A stretch of DNA of 64,000 nt from Kitasatospora sp. NBC_00374 (GTDB lineage Bacteria; Actinomycetota; Actinomycetes; Streptomycetales; Streptomycetaceae), in the NCBI RefSeq assembly GCF_041434935.1, contig NZ_CP107964.1:1984001-2048000 (forward strand). The letters are read 5' to 3'. The position numbers and the translations under genes are program-made. Below are positions 1 to 8,380 of this stretch, piece by piece. How positions within the stretch are numbered: the first letter of the stretch is position 1; each line of letters begins with the position of its first letter. The notes beneath the pieces were generated by a model that had not been told where the DNA came from, did no database searches, and saw only the letters and a program-made list of their open reading frames with translations.

Positions 1-2
1 CG

Positions 3-818
3 CTCTACAACGGCGCCGGCGGCGACGGTGTCGCGGCGGGCGTCTTCGACGGCATCGACCTGGACTGGGAGTGGCCCGGTTCCCCCGACGGGCACGCCGG
101 CAACCACTACTCGCCGAACGACAGGGCCAACCTGACCCTGCTGCTCGCCGAGTTCCGCCGGCAGTTGGACGCCCTCGGCGGCCCGCACCGGCTGCTCACC
201 GCGTTCACCCCGGCCGACCCGGTCAAGATCGGCCAGGGCTGGGACCTCTCGACGATCTTCCGGTACCTGGACGTGGCCAACATCCAGGGCTACGACTTCC
301 ACGGCGCCGGCAGCGACAACTCCTGGGAGCCGAACCGCACCGGCCACCAGGCCAACCTCTACCCCGACACCCAGGACCCGTACGGCTTCCACTTCAGCAT
401 CGACGGCGCGGTGCGGACGTACCTCGCCGCCGGGGTCAACCCGCGCAAACTGACCATCGGGTTCCCGTTCTACGGCCGCGGCTGGCAGAGCGTCACCGAG
501 GGCGGTGCGAGCGGCGAGTGGCAGGCGGCGGCGGGCGCGGCGCCCGGCCAGTTCGCGGAGGAGGCCGGCACCCGCGGTTACCAGAACCTCGTCACCGGCG
601 TGCCGGGCCTGACCGTGCACCACGACACCCAGTCGGTCGCCACCTACGCCTACACCGGGCCGGGCGGGCAGTGGTGGAGCTTCGACGACCCGTGGGCGAT
701 CGCCCAGAAGACCGCCTACCTGAAGTCGAAGAACCTGCTCGGCGCGATGATCTGGGAGATGTCCGGCGACACGCCGTCCGGCACCCTGATCACCGCGCTC
801 GACGACGGGCTGAAGTAG
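3..818 (+). CDS. Chitinase, glycoside hydrolase family 18 (C-terminal part)
   Basis: The 3' end of a secreted GH18 chitinase; the 5' part lies outside the window and 271 codons are visible. The family signature DGIDLDWEW is at visible residues 16-24, with the catalytic acid as the Glu at 23. Further GH18 features are a QGYD strand, TIGFPFYGRGW and the late strand AMIWEMSGD. Retaining, substrate-assisted cleavage of beta-1,4-GlcNAc chains in chitin is the family reaction. The protein ends just after the barrel, so any carbohydrate-binding domain would be N-terminal, as is common in streptomycete chitinases. A strong terminator follows at once. Confidence 0.9.
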   Translation, partial: LYNGAGGDGVAAGVFDGIDLDWEWPGSPDGHAGNHYSPNDRANLTLLLAEFRRQLDALGGPHRLLTAFTPADPVKIGQGWDLSTIFRYLDVANIQGYDFHGAGSDNSWEPNRTGHQANLYPDTQDPYGFHFSIDGAVRTYLAAGVNPRKLTIGFPFYGRGWQSVTEGGASGEWQAAAGAAPGQFAEEAGTRGYQNLVTGVPGLTVHHDTQSVATYAYTGPGGQWWSFDDPWAIAQKTAYLKSKNLLGAMIWEMSGDTPSGTLITALDDGLK

Positions 819-821
819 CGC

Positions 822-856
822 ACCGGGCCCCGGGGTGCAGCACCCCGGGGCCCGGT
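822..856. terminator. Rho-independent terminator hairpin
   Basis: A perfect 16-bp stem (822-837 with 841-856, 3-nt loop) directly follows the chitinase stop. It also lies just past the stop of the convergent flavoprotein gene, so it can serve both strands. Confidence 0.8.
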
Positions 857-876
857 CCGTACGCCGGCCGCGGGCG

Positions 877-2127
877 TCAGCGGCCGGCGATCGAGGCCAG
901 CTTGCGCGCGGCCCGGTGGTCGCGCATCACCTCAGCGAAGGTGGTGTGCCCCTGGGTCGCCCGGGCGAAGGCCCGCCAGGCCGGCTCGATCAGGCAGACC
1001 GCCGCGTGGAAGACCTGCGGCCGGCGCTCGAACGCGGCCAGCATCACCTTGCCGGCCCGCATCTCCACACCCAGCCCGGCCTTGACCGCGAAGGCGTAGT
1101 TGAGCGCCTGCCGGCGCACGTCCGCCCCGCCGTCCGCCTCGGCGACCTTGACCGCCCACTCGCCGGCCAGCCGGCCCGAGCGCAGCGCGTACGAGATGCC
1201 CTCCCTGGTCCACGGCTCCAGCAGCCCGGCCGCGTCGCCGGCCACCAGCACCCGGCCGCGGGACAGCGGCGAGTCCTCCGCCCGGCAGCGGGTCAGGTGG
1301 CCGGACTCGACGCTCGGGGTGAAGCCGGACAGGCCGAGCCGGCGGATGTACTCCGCCAGGTACTCCTTGGTCCGCTCCCCGTCGCCGCGGGCCGAGATCA
1401 CACCGACCGTCAGCGTGCCGGAGTCCGTCTTGGGGAACACCCAGCCGTACGAGCCCGGCAGCGGGCCCCAGTCCAGGTGGATCCTGCCCGCCCAGGCGCG
1501 GGAGACCGACTCGGGGACCGGGATCTCCGCCTCCAGACCGAGGTCGATCTGGTCGAAGCCCACCCCGACGTGCCGGCCGATCCGGCTCGCCGAGCCGTCC
1601 GCCCCGACCACCGCGCGGGCCTCGGCCCGGCGACCGTCGGCGGTGGTCACGAAGACCGTCCGGCCGTCCTCGCCGTCCTGCGGCTCGACCCCGGTCACCG
1701 TGACGCCGGTGACCACCACGGCCCCGGCCTGCTCGGCGGCCTGCACCAGGCGCAGGTCGAACTCGTCCCGGTTGACCAGGCCGAACAGCATCCGCTTGGA
1801 GCGCCGGGTGCGGGAGAACCTCCCGTTCAGCGCGAAGGTGACGGCGTGGATGCGGTCCTGCAGCGGCAGTTTGAAGTCCGGCGGCAGGCTGTCCCGGGAG
1901 AAGCCGATGATGCCGCCGCCGCAGGTCTTGTAGCGAGGGTGCTCGGCCTTGTCGAGCAGCAGCACCCGGCGGCCCTGCACGGCCGCGGCGTACGCGGCGG
2001 AGGACCCGGCCGGGCCGGCGCCGACCACCACCACGTCCCACACGCCGTCCAACGGGTCGGGCCCGGCGGCCTCGGTGTCGGTCGATTCCATCGGGTCCTG
2101 CCCAAGCGAGCTACCGGTATCAGTCAC
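877..2127 (-). CDS. Geranylgeranyl reductase family FAD-dependent oxidoreductase
   Basis: About 416 residues. The dinucleotide-binding motif GAGPAG is at 36-41, followed by YKTCGGGIIG, and the second FAD motif GDAAGLLEPWTREGI is near residue 300. This is the layout of geranylgeranyl reductase and related flavoproteins that saturate isoprenoid chains of menaquinones or lipids; the substrate cannot be told from sequence. The GTG at 2127 is chosen because GGGAGG lies upstream. An in-frame ATG at 2091 (residue 13) and a TTG at 2136 are alternatives. The membrane protein gene ending at 2225 lies upstream on the same strand and may be cotranscribed. Confidence 0.82.
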   Translation of the reverse strand: MTDTGSSLGQDPMESTDTEAAGPDPLDGVWDVVVVGAGPAGSSAAYAAAVQGRRVLLLDKAEHPRYKTCGGGIIGFSRDSLPPDFKLPLQDRIHAVTFALNGRFSRTRRSKRMLFGLVNRDEFDLRLVQAAEQAGAVVVTGVTVTGVEPQDGEDGRTVFVTTADGRRAEARAVVGADGSASRIGRHVGVGFDQIDLGLEAEIPVPESVSRAWAGRIHLDWGPLPGSYGWVFPKTDSGTLTVGVISARGDGERTKEYLAEYIRRLGLSGFTPSVESGHLTRCRAEDSPLSRGRVLVAGDAAGLLEPWTREGISYALRSGRLAGEWAVKVAEADGGADVRRQALNYAFAVKAGLGVEMRAGKVMLAAFERRPQVFHAAVCLIEPAWRAFARATQGHTTFAEVMRDHRAARKLASIAGR

Positions 2128-2224
2128 ATCGGCCAATGTTAGACGCCTCCCGCAAGCGGATCCCCGGCACCGGCCCGACTCGGTGTGCGCGGACACCCCG
2201 GCGCGCGCCCCGGCACACGGCCCG

Positions 2225-3019
2225 TCACCACCCTTGCCGCGCAGCGCCCGACGGCCCCGACGCCGTCCCGGCCCGCCCCGCCCGCCACCGCGGGTCCGGG
2301 CACCGCCGACGCCCCGCCCGCGCCACCGCGCCGACCGCCGCCAGCGCGACGGCCGCTCCCGCGCCCGCGCCGAAACAGGCCTCGTCCACCACCCCGCCGC
2401 GGCGCCGCGCGAGCCGGCGCCCGGCCCCTGCCGCCGCGGCCACCGCCAGCGCGGCGGCCGCCGCCGGCCGGCCGGGCCCGGGCCGCGGCACCGGCCGCGC
2501 CGCCCCGGCGGCCGCCCGGGTCGCGTGCCGGGCCACCAGGGCCAGTCCGACCAGCGAGGTGCCGTACTGCAGGACGGTGTACAGCGGCACACCGCCGACC
2601 GTCCGGGTGAGTGCCGGCAACGCCCGGACACCGGCCCGGCCCGGATGGGTGAAGGAGTCCCAGCCGACGTGGCTCGCCGCGCCCAGCGCCGCGGACAGGG
2701 CCACCCACCCCGGCCGGGCGGGTACCCGCCGCGGCCCGGCCACGGCGGCGGGCAGCAGCACCGCCGTCCCGTCCCGCCACAGTCCGTGCCAGCCCGCCAC
2801 CAGACCGGACGCCAGCGCGACGTCCACCGTCGCCACCGCCCACCAACGGTGCGTCAGGCCGCCGTACCGGTACACCCCCGGCAGCAGCGAGTCCGCGAAG
2901 AACGGCAGGTCGGGCGCCATCGACCCGGCGACCAGCGCCGCGGCCACCAGCGGCCCGCGCGCCCGGGCGCCGCGCAGCAGCGGCAGCACCGCCGCCGGGT
3001 GGCTCATCGTGAACGGCAT
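2225..3019 (-). CDS. DUF4184 family integral membrane protein
   Basis: 264 residues starting MPFTMSHPAAVLPL, the typical N-terminus of DUF4184 proteins, with GAGGA upstream of the ATG. Conserved polar spots recur in this family: SMAPDLPFF, THRWW and SHVGWDSFTHPG (His and Asp in membrane segments). About six hydrophobic segments are visible, with a long Ala/Gly/Arg-rich C-terminus. The DxxH-type residues resemble YdjM-like membrane-bound metal-dependent hydrolases, but the function is unknown. It is divergent from the gene at 3087, with only 67 bp for both promoters. Confidence 0.75.
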   Translation of the reverse strand: MPFTMSHPAAVLPLLRGARARGPLVAAALVAGSMAPDLPFFADSLLPGVYRYGGLTHRWWAVATVDVALASGLVAGWHGLWRDGTAVLLPAAVAGPRRVPARPGWVALSAALGAASHVGWDSFTHPGRAGVRALPALTRTVGGVPLYTVLQYGTSLVGLALVARHATRAAAGAARPVPRPGPGRPAAAAALAVAAAAGAGRRLARRRGGVVDEACFGAGAGAAVALAAVGAVARAGRRRCPDPRWRAGRAGTASGPSGAARQGW

Positions 3020-3086
3020 GCCTCCATCCTCCCCGCCCGGCCGCCCGCCGCACCCGCTGTCGGTGCCGATCGCTACGCTGCGGGCC

Positions 3087-3830
3087 ATGACCTCCTACTT
3101 CCAGCGGTACGCCGGCGGCGAGCACGAGGCCGTCTGGACGGAGCTGCGCGCGCTCGGCCCGGTGCCGGAGGCCCTGCGCGAGGACGTCGTGGCCGTCGCC
3201 GAACGGACCATGCTCCGGGCCGACCGGCACATCATCCGGATCGAGGAGCAGCTCGCCGGGCTCGGGTTCGCCCCGGCCTGGCAGGTCCGCGAGCGGCCCT
3301 CCGCCGAGGACCTGGCCGAGCTCGACCGGCTCGCCGACGAGATCGGCCGGCTGCCGGCCGCGTACGAGGCGGGCCTGCGGGTCCTGGGCGGCGTCTCGTT
3401 CGTGGGCGACTGCACCGCCCTCGACCTCGGCCACCGGTCGCACCCCGACCATGGCGGAGCCCCCCGCCGCCGCACCGTCGCGGTCTACCCCGACCCGCTC
3501 TGGCTGCCGTCGGTGCAGTCACTGGGCGAGGAGTGGGCGGAGTACCGGGAGGACGCCGACGAGTACCCCGACCTCGCGGTGGACGGCTTCTACCAGGGCT
3601 CTCCGGACGAGCTGCACACGGCGAACGTCAGCGGCGCCAGCTTCGACCTCGCCCTGCCGGACGGCTGCGCCGACCCGGTGGTCGACGGCGTCGGCGGCCG
3701 GCCCGGGATCACCCTGGTCGAGTACCTGCGCACCTCGATCGCCTGGGGCGGCTTTCCCGGCTGGTCCTTCGCCCCGTCGCAGGAGGTGCCGCCCGCCCTG
3801 GCCGCGCTGCGGGCGACCCCGGACTTCTAG
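3087..3830 (+). CDS. Conserved hypothetical protein
   Basis: 247-residue soluble protein starting MTSYFQRYAGGEHE. It is acidic, with a helical N-terminal half (residues 10-120) and a second half rich in aromatic and Asp/Glu residues (YPDPLWLPSVQSLGEEWAEYRED). There is no signal peptide, membrane segment or catalytic motif I recognise. The pattern resembles SMI1/KNR4-like or other single-copy actinobacterial proteins, but I cannot assign a family. Codon use matches the neighbours. It is convergent with the P-loop/Nudix gene. Confidence 0.65.
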   Translation: MTSYFQRYAGGEHEAVWTELRALGPVPEALREDVVAVAERTMLRADRHIIRIEEQLAGLGFAPAWQVRERPSAEDLAELDRLADEIGRLPAAYEAGLRVLGGVSFVGDCTALDLGHRSHPDHGGAPRRRTVAVYPDPLWLPSVQSLGEEWAEYREDADEYPDLAVDGFYQGSPDELHTANVSGASFDLALPDGCADPVVDGVGGRPGITLVEYLRTSIAWGGFPGWSFAPSQEVPPALAALRATPDF

Positions 3831-3909
3831 GCGCTGTCCGGCCGGTCCTGCCGGGCGCGCCCGGCCGGGCGCCGATCCGACAGAGCCTGCCGGACGGCGC
3901 CCGGGCCCG

Positions 3910-4965
3910 TCAGCCGGCGCCCGCGCCGACCGCGGCGGGCAGTCCGGCCTCCAGGTAGCGCAGGGTGCCGTGTGCGCGCGCCTCCAGCGCCCCGAGCAGC
4001 CGCCGGTGGCGGTTGGGCGGCAGCAACCGCCCGGCCTCGTCCGGGGTGACGAACCGCCAGCAGCGCAGCTCGTCGCGGGGAAGGCGGATCCGGGCCGCAG
4101 CCTCGGCGTCCAGCCGGCCGCCGTCGAACATCAGCCGCAGGCCGCCCCGGCGGGGGCCGGTGCAGGGTTCCCAGTCGACGGCGAGCAGCCGCAGCGCGGC
4201 GCTCTCCAGGTGCAGGCCGAGCTCCTCCGCGGTCTCCCGCAGGGCCGCGTCGCTGGGCGCCTCGCCGCGCTCCACCACGCCGCCGGGGAACTCCCACGAC
4301 GGCTTGTAGACCGGGTCGACCAGCAGGACGCGGTCCCGCTCGTCGAAGAACAGGACGGCGGCGGCCACGGTGTCCCCGGTCGCGTCGTCGCTGCGCACGA
4401 TGGGGCAGCGTGCCTGGCCGCCCTCGACCAGCTCGGCGAGGCGCTCGGCGGTGCGGCGCGGGGACAGGCCGCCGGTGTCGAGCAGCTGGGCGTCGCGGCT
4501 GAGCCAGCGTCTGGCGTGGCGGTACTGCGGCAGGTGTTCCAGCGACCACTCACGGACCCGGGCGCTGCGCTCCGGGTGGTCGGGGTAGTCGTCGCGGGCC
4601 CCGATCCGGTCGAGCAGGATCGTTTCCGCTGGGTCCAGCACGATGTGGTGCACGGCCAGCCCGCGGGTGGCCAGGGCGCCGAAGATCTCGTCCCGGTAGT
4701 CCTCCCGGAGCAGCGTCATCGGCACCACCAGCGGTCCGGGCACCTCGGCGAGCAGGGCGGCCGCGACCTCGGGCACCAGCCGCCGCCAGGACGGCAGGTC
4801 CTGGTAGTCGGAGACCGGGACGAACCGGTCCGCCGGCAGCAGGGCGCGCAGCCCGTCGCCGACCAGCTCGGGGTCGAAGAGCAGGCTCCCGGGCAGCAGC
4901 TCCACCAGCTCGCGGCAGGCGCTGGTCTTGCCCGCCCCGAACGGGCCATTGACCCAGACGATCAC
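3910..4965 (-). CDS. P-loop ATPase/kinase-Nudix hydrolase fusion protein
   Basis: 351 residues with two domains. Residues 1-185 form a small P-loop NTPase: Walker A GPFGAGKT at 7-14, followed by the DDYPDHPERSARVREW region seen in TmrB-like ATP-binding proteins. Residues about 195-340 form a Nudix domain, with the box GGVVERGEAPSDAALRETAEELGL-type pattern near 225-250 carrying the REXXEE metal ligands. The N-terminal part probably phosphorylates or binds a small substrate and the C-terminal part hydrolyses a nucleoside diphosphate-linked compound. The substrate is unknown. No operon partner is evident. Confidence 0.8.
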   Translation of the reverse strand: MIVWVNGPFGAGKTSACRELVELLPGSLLFDPELVGDGLRALLPADRFVPVSDYQDLPSWRRLVPEVAAALLAEVPGPLVVPMTLLREDYRDEIFGALATRGLAVHHIVLDPAETILLDRIGARDDYPDHPERSARVREWSLEHLPQYRHARRWLSRDAQLLDTGGLSPRRTAERLAELVEGGQARCPIVRSDDATGDTVAAAVLFFDERDRVLLVDPVYKPSWEFPGGVVERGEAPSDAALRETAEELGLHLESAALRLLAVDWEPCTGPRRGGLRLMFDGGRLDAEAAARIRLPRDELRCWRFVTPDEAGRLLPPNRHRRLLGALEARAHGTLRYLEAGLPAAVGAGAG

Positions 4966-5143
4966 AGTTCCCCCTGTCGTCGGCCCACCCCGGCGCGGAC
5001 GCGCCGGGCGGCGGGCGCCCGCACCGGCGCCCGCACCACCTCAGGTGGTACCCGCGCCTGCCCGGTCCCCATGCGTACGCCTTCGCGCCGGTCGTTTCCG
5101 CCGCCCGCTCCGCCGGTCCGACGGCCGTTCTCCACGCCGGCCG

Positions 5144-6559
5144 CTAGCGGGCCGCCGGCCCGGCCTCCAGCAGCTGCTTCTTCAGCACCTTCCCCATCGC
5201 GTTCCGCGGCAGCTCGTCCACCAGCACGACCCGCCGGGGCCGCTTGTGGACGGACAGCCGCTCGGCCACGAAGGCCGTCAGCTGGTCCCCCGTCACCGCG
5301 CCGTCGGCGATCACGTACGCGACGACGGCCTGGCCCAGGTCGCTGTCGGGGGCCCCGACCACGGCGGCGTCGGCGACGGCCGGGTGGTCCCGCAGGGCCG
5401 CCTCGACCTCGCCCGCACCGATCCGGTATCCGCCGCTCTTGATCAGGTCCACCGAGGCGCGGCCGACGATCCGGTGGAAGCCGTCGGGGCCGATCACGGC
5501 GACGTCCCCGGTCCTGAACCAGCCGTCGGCCGTCCACGACTCGGCGTCGGCGTCCGGCCGACCGAGGTAGCCGTCGAACAGGGTCGGCCCGGCGACCTGC
5601 AGTTCACCGACCGACTCGCCGTCGTGCGGGAGCGGTGCGCCGTCCTCGCCGACCAGCCGGGTGCGCACCCCGTCGACCGGCAGGCCGACGCTGCCGGGGC
5701 GGCGTTCACCCGCGGCCCGGGTGGAGACGGTGATCAGCGACTCGGTCATTCCGTACCGCTCGATCGGGGCCTGCCCGGTGAGCGCGGCGAGCCGTTCGAA
5801 GACCGGCACCGGCAGCGGGGCGCTGCCCGAGACCAGCAGCCGCGCGCCGGCCAGCGCGCGGGCCACCGGCTCGTCCGCCGCCACCCGCGACCACACCGTC
5901 GGCACGCCGAAGTACAGGCTGCCGCGCGCCCCGGCGTACGCCGCCGGTGTGGGGCGGCCGGTGTGCACCAGCCGGCTTCCGGTACGCAGCGCGCCTAGGA
6001 CCCCGAGCACCAGGCCGTGCACGTGGAACAGCGGCAGGCCGTGCACCAGGGTGTCGTCGGCCGTCCACTGCCAGGCGGCCGCGAGGGCGTCGAGGTCGGC
6101 GGCCACCGCCGAGCGCGGGATCAGCGCCCCCTTGGGCGCGCCGGTGGTGCCGGAGGTGTACAGGACGAAGGCCGTGCGCTCCGGCGCGGGCTCCGCGAAC
6201 GCGCCGCTCGAACGCGCCGTCAGGTCGACCGGGAGCGCCTCGACGTCCTCGGCCCCCTCCCCCGCGGGTACGGCGAGCAGGGTCGCGCCCGAGTCGCGCA
6301 GGATGTGGTCGCGCTCCCTGGGCCCGGAGTCCGGCGGCAGCGGCACCACCGGCACCCCGGCCAGCAGGCCGCCGACCACCGCCACCACCGTCTCGGCGGT
6401 CGCCCGTGCCAGCACGGCCAGCGCCGGTGCGCCGGCCACCCGCTCCGCCACCGCCCCCGCCGCGCCGAGCAGGTGCTCGCGCGACAGCGCCCGGCCGTCG
6501 ATCACCAGCGCGTCCGCCGCGTCTCCGAAGCCACCCTCAAGTGCCGTCAGCAGTCCCAT
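5144..6559 (-). CDS. matB: Malonyl-CoA synthetase-like acyl-CoA synthetase (MatB family)
   Basis: 471 residues, ANL superfamily. The adenylate-forming P-loop YTSGTTGAPKG is near 133-143, GLPLFHVHGLVLG is the stretch typical of streptomycete MatB, followed by ERYGMTES, GWFRTGD, and the C-terminal catalytic lysine in PRNAMGKVLKK. It should activate malonate (or methylmalonate) to the CoA ester with ATP, supplying extender units or detoxifying malonate. Malonyl decarboxylase and dicarboxylate transporter genes are absent here, so it acts alone. The length and short C-terminus fit MatB rather than long-chain acyl-CoA ligases. The exact acyl specificity is inferred. Confidence 0.78.
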   Translation of the reverse strand: MGLLTALEGGFGDAADALVIDGRALSREHLLGAAGAVAERVAGAPALAVLARATAETVVAVVGGLLAGVPVVPLPPDSGPRERDHILRDSGATLLAVPAGEGAEDVEALPVDLTARSSGAFAEPAPERTAFVLYTSGTTGAPKGALIPRSAVAADLDALAAAWQWTADDTLVHGLPLFHVHGLVLGVLGALRTGSRLVHTGRPTPAAYAGARGSLYFGVPTVWSRVAADEPVARALAGARLLVSGSAPLPVPVFERLAALTGQAPIERYGMTESLITVSTRAAGERRPGSVGLPVDGVRTRLVGEDGAPLPHDGESVGELQVAGPTLFDGYLGRPDADAESWTADGWFRTGDVAVIGPDGFHRIVGRASVDLIKSGGYRIGAGEVEAALRDHPAVADAAVVGAPDSDLGQAVVAYVIADGAVTGDQLTAFVAERLSVHKRPRRVVLVDELPRNAMGKVLKKQLLEAGPAAR

Positions 6560-6599
6560 GCCCGGGAGCCTACCGGCGGCCCGGCGGGCGGTGGCGGCG

Positions 6600-6803
6600 T
6601 CACAGCGCGATCGGCCGGTACGCGAGCGCCTCGTCGACGACCTGCTCGGCCGTCAGCTCGGGCTCGTGCAGGAAGATCAGGTCGAGGACTCTCGGGTGCC
6701 CCAGCCCGCGTCTGAGGGCATGCGACCAGGCGGCCACCTGCCGGTCGGTGACCCCGCCGGCCTTGATCCGCTCGACCAGCGCCACGGCCGCCTCCCTGGT
6801 CAC
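6600..6803 (-). CDS. Small bacteriocin-immunity-like (E9imm-type) protein
   Basis: 67 residues from a GTG that overlaps the stop of the upstream DUF4259 gene (GTGA), so translation is probably coupled. The sequence VTREAAVALVERIKAG, then HPRVLDLIF, then EQVVDEALAYRPIAL matches the small actinobacterial proteins annotated as E9imm peptides. In colicin DNase immunity proteins (Im9 type) the equivalent part is a four-helix protein with the motif SDLIYYP. Here Ser is replaced by Leu and the YYP part by LHE, so nuclease binding is doubtful. No toxin gene is nearby. Confidence 0.6.
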   Translation of the reverse strand: MTREAAVALVERIKAGGVTDRQVAAWSHALRRGLGHPRVLDLIFLHEPELTAEQVVDEALAYRPIAL

Positions 6804-7204
6804 AGCAGCTCCAGCACGGCCCGCAGCCGGGCGATGTCCCGCCGCCAGAGCTCGCCGTGCCCGGCGTCGTCCCACAGCCCGGCGAGCTCGGACCCGTCCG
6901 CGACCACCCGGTCCAGGGCCCGGACCGCGAGCGGCCCGAACTCCGCCGGAAGGGCGGGCAGCGGCTCCCCGGGGCCGTAGGCGGAGCGGTGCGGCTCGCC
7001 GCCCGGGCCCTGCGCCGCCACCAGGGCGGCGGCGGCCACGGCGGGCGCTCCCTCGTCGCTGTCGAGGTACCCCGGGCAGGCGAGTGCTCCGTCGAGCGCC
7101 GCACGGACCAGCCCGGCCCGCTCGCCCGCGTCGGCGCGGTCCAGGCCGCCGCAGAAGTCCGCGGCGGTGTCGTTGTCGAAGGGGCCGATGTCCCAGGTAC
7201 CCAT
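6800..7204 (-). CDS. DUF4259 domain-containing protein
   Basis: 134 residues starting MGTWDIGPFDNDTAADFCGGLD, the hallmark N-terminus of DUF4259. The ATG at 7204 is set by GAGGAG nine bases upstream. The function of the family is unknown; it is small, acidic and cytoplasmic. The stop overlaps the GTG of the E9imm-like gene, forming a two-gene unit. DUF4259 genes are often found beside immunity or SUKH-like proteins in actinobacteria, which hints at a role in contact or toxin defence, but that is inference. Confidence 0.8.
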   Translation of the reverse strand: MGTWDIGPFDNDTAADFCGGLDRADAGERAGLVRAALDGALACPGYLDSDEGAPAVAAAALVAAQGPGGEPHRSAYGPGEPLPALPAEFGPLAVRALDRVVADGSELAGLWDDAGHGELWRRDIARLRAVLELL

Positions 7205-7290
7205 GTGCTGCGCTCCTCGTTTGCGGTTCGCGGGCATCCTGGCACCCGCCACCGACAGCCCGCCCGGCCCGGCCCGGCCCGGCCGCGGAA

Positions 7291-7335
7291 CGCCGAAGGG
7301 CGCGGCCCCCGGGTGGGGTGCCGCGCCCTTCGGCG
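7291..7335. terminator. Terminator of the etfBA operon
   Basis: A perfect 16-bp inverted repeat (7291-7306 with 7320-7335, loop rich in C then G) lies 14 bp past the etfA stop on the minus strand. Confidence 0.75.
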
Positions 7336-7348
7336 GTACGGGCGGAGC

Positions 7349-8311
7349 TCAGCCCTTGCGGGCCTTGACCTCGCCGGTCAGCTGCGGGAGGACGGTGAAC
7401 AGGTCACCGACCACGCCGTAGTCGACCAGCTCGAAGATCGGCGCCTCGGGGTCCTTGTTGACGGCCACGATGGTCTTCGAGGTCTGCATGCCGGCCCGGT
7501 GCTGGATCGCGCCGGAGATGCCCGCCGCGACGTACAGCTGCGGCGAGACCTGCTTGCCGGTCTGGCCGACCTGGTTGCTGTGCGGGTACCAGCCGGCGTC
7601 CACCGCGGCACGCGAGGCGCCGACGGCCGCGCCGAGCGCGTCCGCGAGCTCCTCGACCACGCCGAAGCCCTCCTTGGCGCCGACGCCGCGGCCGCCGGAG
7701 ACCACGATCGCGGCCTCGGTCAGCTCCGGGCGGCCCGAGGACACGCGCGGGGTGCGCGCGGTGACCTTGGCGGCCTTGCCGGTGAACTCGACGGTCACGT
7801 TCTCCACGGCGCCGGCGGCCGCGGCGGCCTCGGGGCTGGTGGAGTTGGGCTTGACGGTGATGACCGGCGCGCCCTTCGAGACCTTGGACTTGACCTGGAA
7901 CGAGGCCGCGAACACCGACTGGGTGGCGACCGGACCGCCGTCGCCGGCCTCCAGGTCGACGGCGTCGGTGATGATGCCCGAGCCCAGGCGGAGCGCGACC
8001 CGGGCCGCGATCTCCTTGCCCTCGCCCGAGGAGGTGACCAGCACGGCGGCGGCGTCGGCGGCCTTGGCGATCTGGGCCAGCGCGTCGACCTTCGGCACCA
8101 CCAGCAGGTCGGCGAACTCGGCGCCGTCGGCGACGTACACCTTGGCGGCGCCGTACTCGCCGGCCTTGGCGGCGATCTCGGCGGCGGCCGAGCCGGCGCC
8201 CAGGACCACGGCCGACGGCTCGCCGATGCGGCGGGCCAGGGTCAGCAGTTCGAGGGCCGGCTTGCGGACCACACCGTCGGCGTGGTCGACGAGAACGAGA
8301 ATCTCACCCAT
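7349..8311 (-). CDS. etfA: Electron transfer flavoprotein subunit alpha
   Basis: 320 residues, full length for EtfA/FixB. The C-terminal FAD-binding region is clear: SGGRGVGAKEGF near 205, GASRAAVDAGW, QVGQTGKQVSPQLY, GISGAIQHRAGMQTSK and VAVNKDPEAPIFELVDYGVVGD. The N-terminal domain is the EtfA adenine nucleotide alpha-hydrolase-like fold. With EtfB it passes electrons from acyl-CoA and other FAD dehydrogenases to ETF:quinone oxidoreductase in the cytoplasm. It is the second gene of an etfBA unit, 69 bp after etfB. Confidence 0.97.
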   Translation of the reverse strand: MGEILVLVDHADGVVRKPALELLTLARRIGEPSAVVLGAGSAAAEIAAKAGEYGAAKVYVADGAEFADLLVVPKVDALAQIAKAADAAAVLVTSSGEGKEIAARVALRLGSGIITDAVDLEAGDGGPVATQSVFAASFQVKSKVSKGAPVITVKPNSTSPEAAAAAGAVENVTVEFTGKAAKVTARTPRVSSGRPELTEAAIVVSGGRGVGAKEGFGVVEELADALGAAVGASRAAVDAGWYPHSNQVGQTGKQVSPQLYVAAGISGAIQHRAGMQTSKTIVAVNKDPEAPIFELVDYGVVGDLFTVLPQLTGEVKARKG

Positions 8312-8380
8312 TGCTCAATGTCTCCTGTATCTCCTGGCTGCCGCGCGCATCGGCGTACGGCAGCCACCACGTCCAACGGG

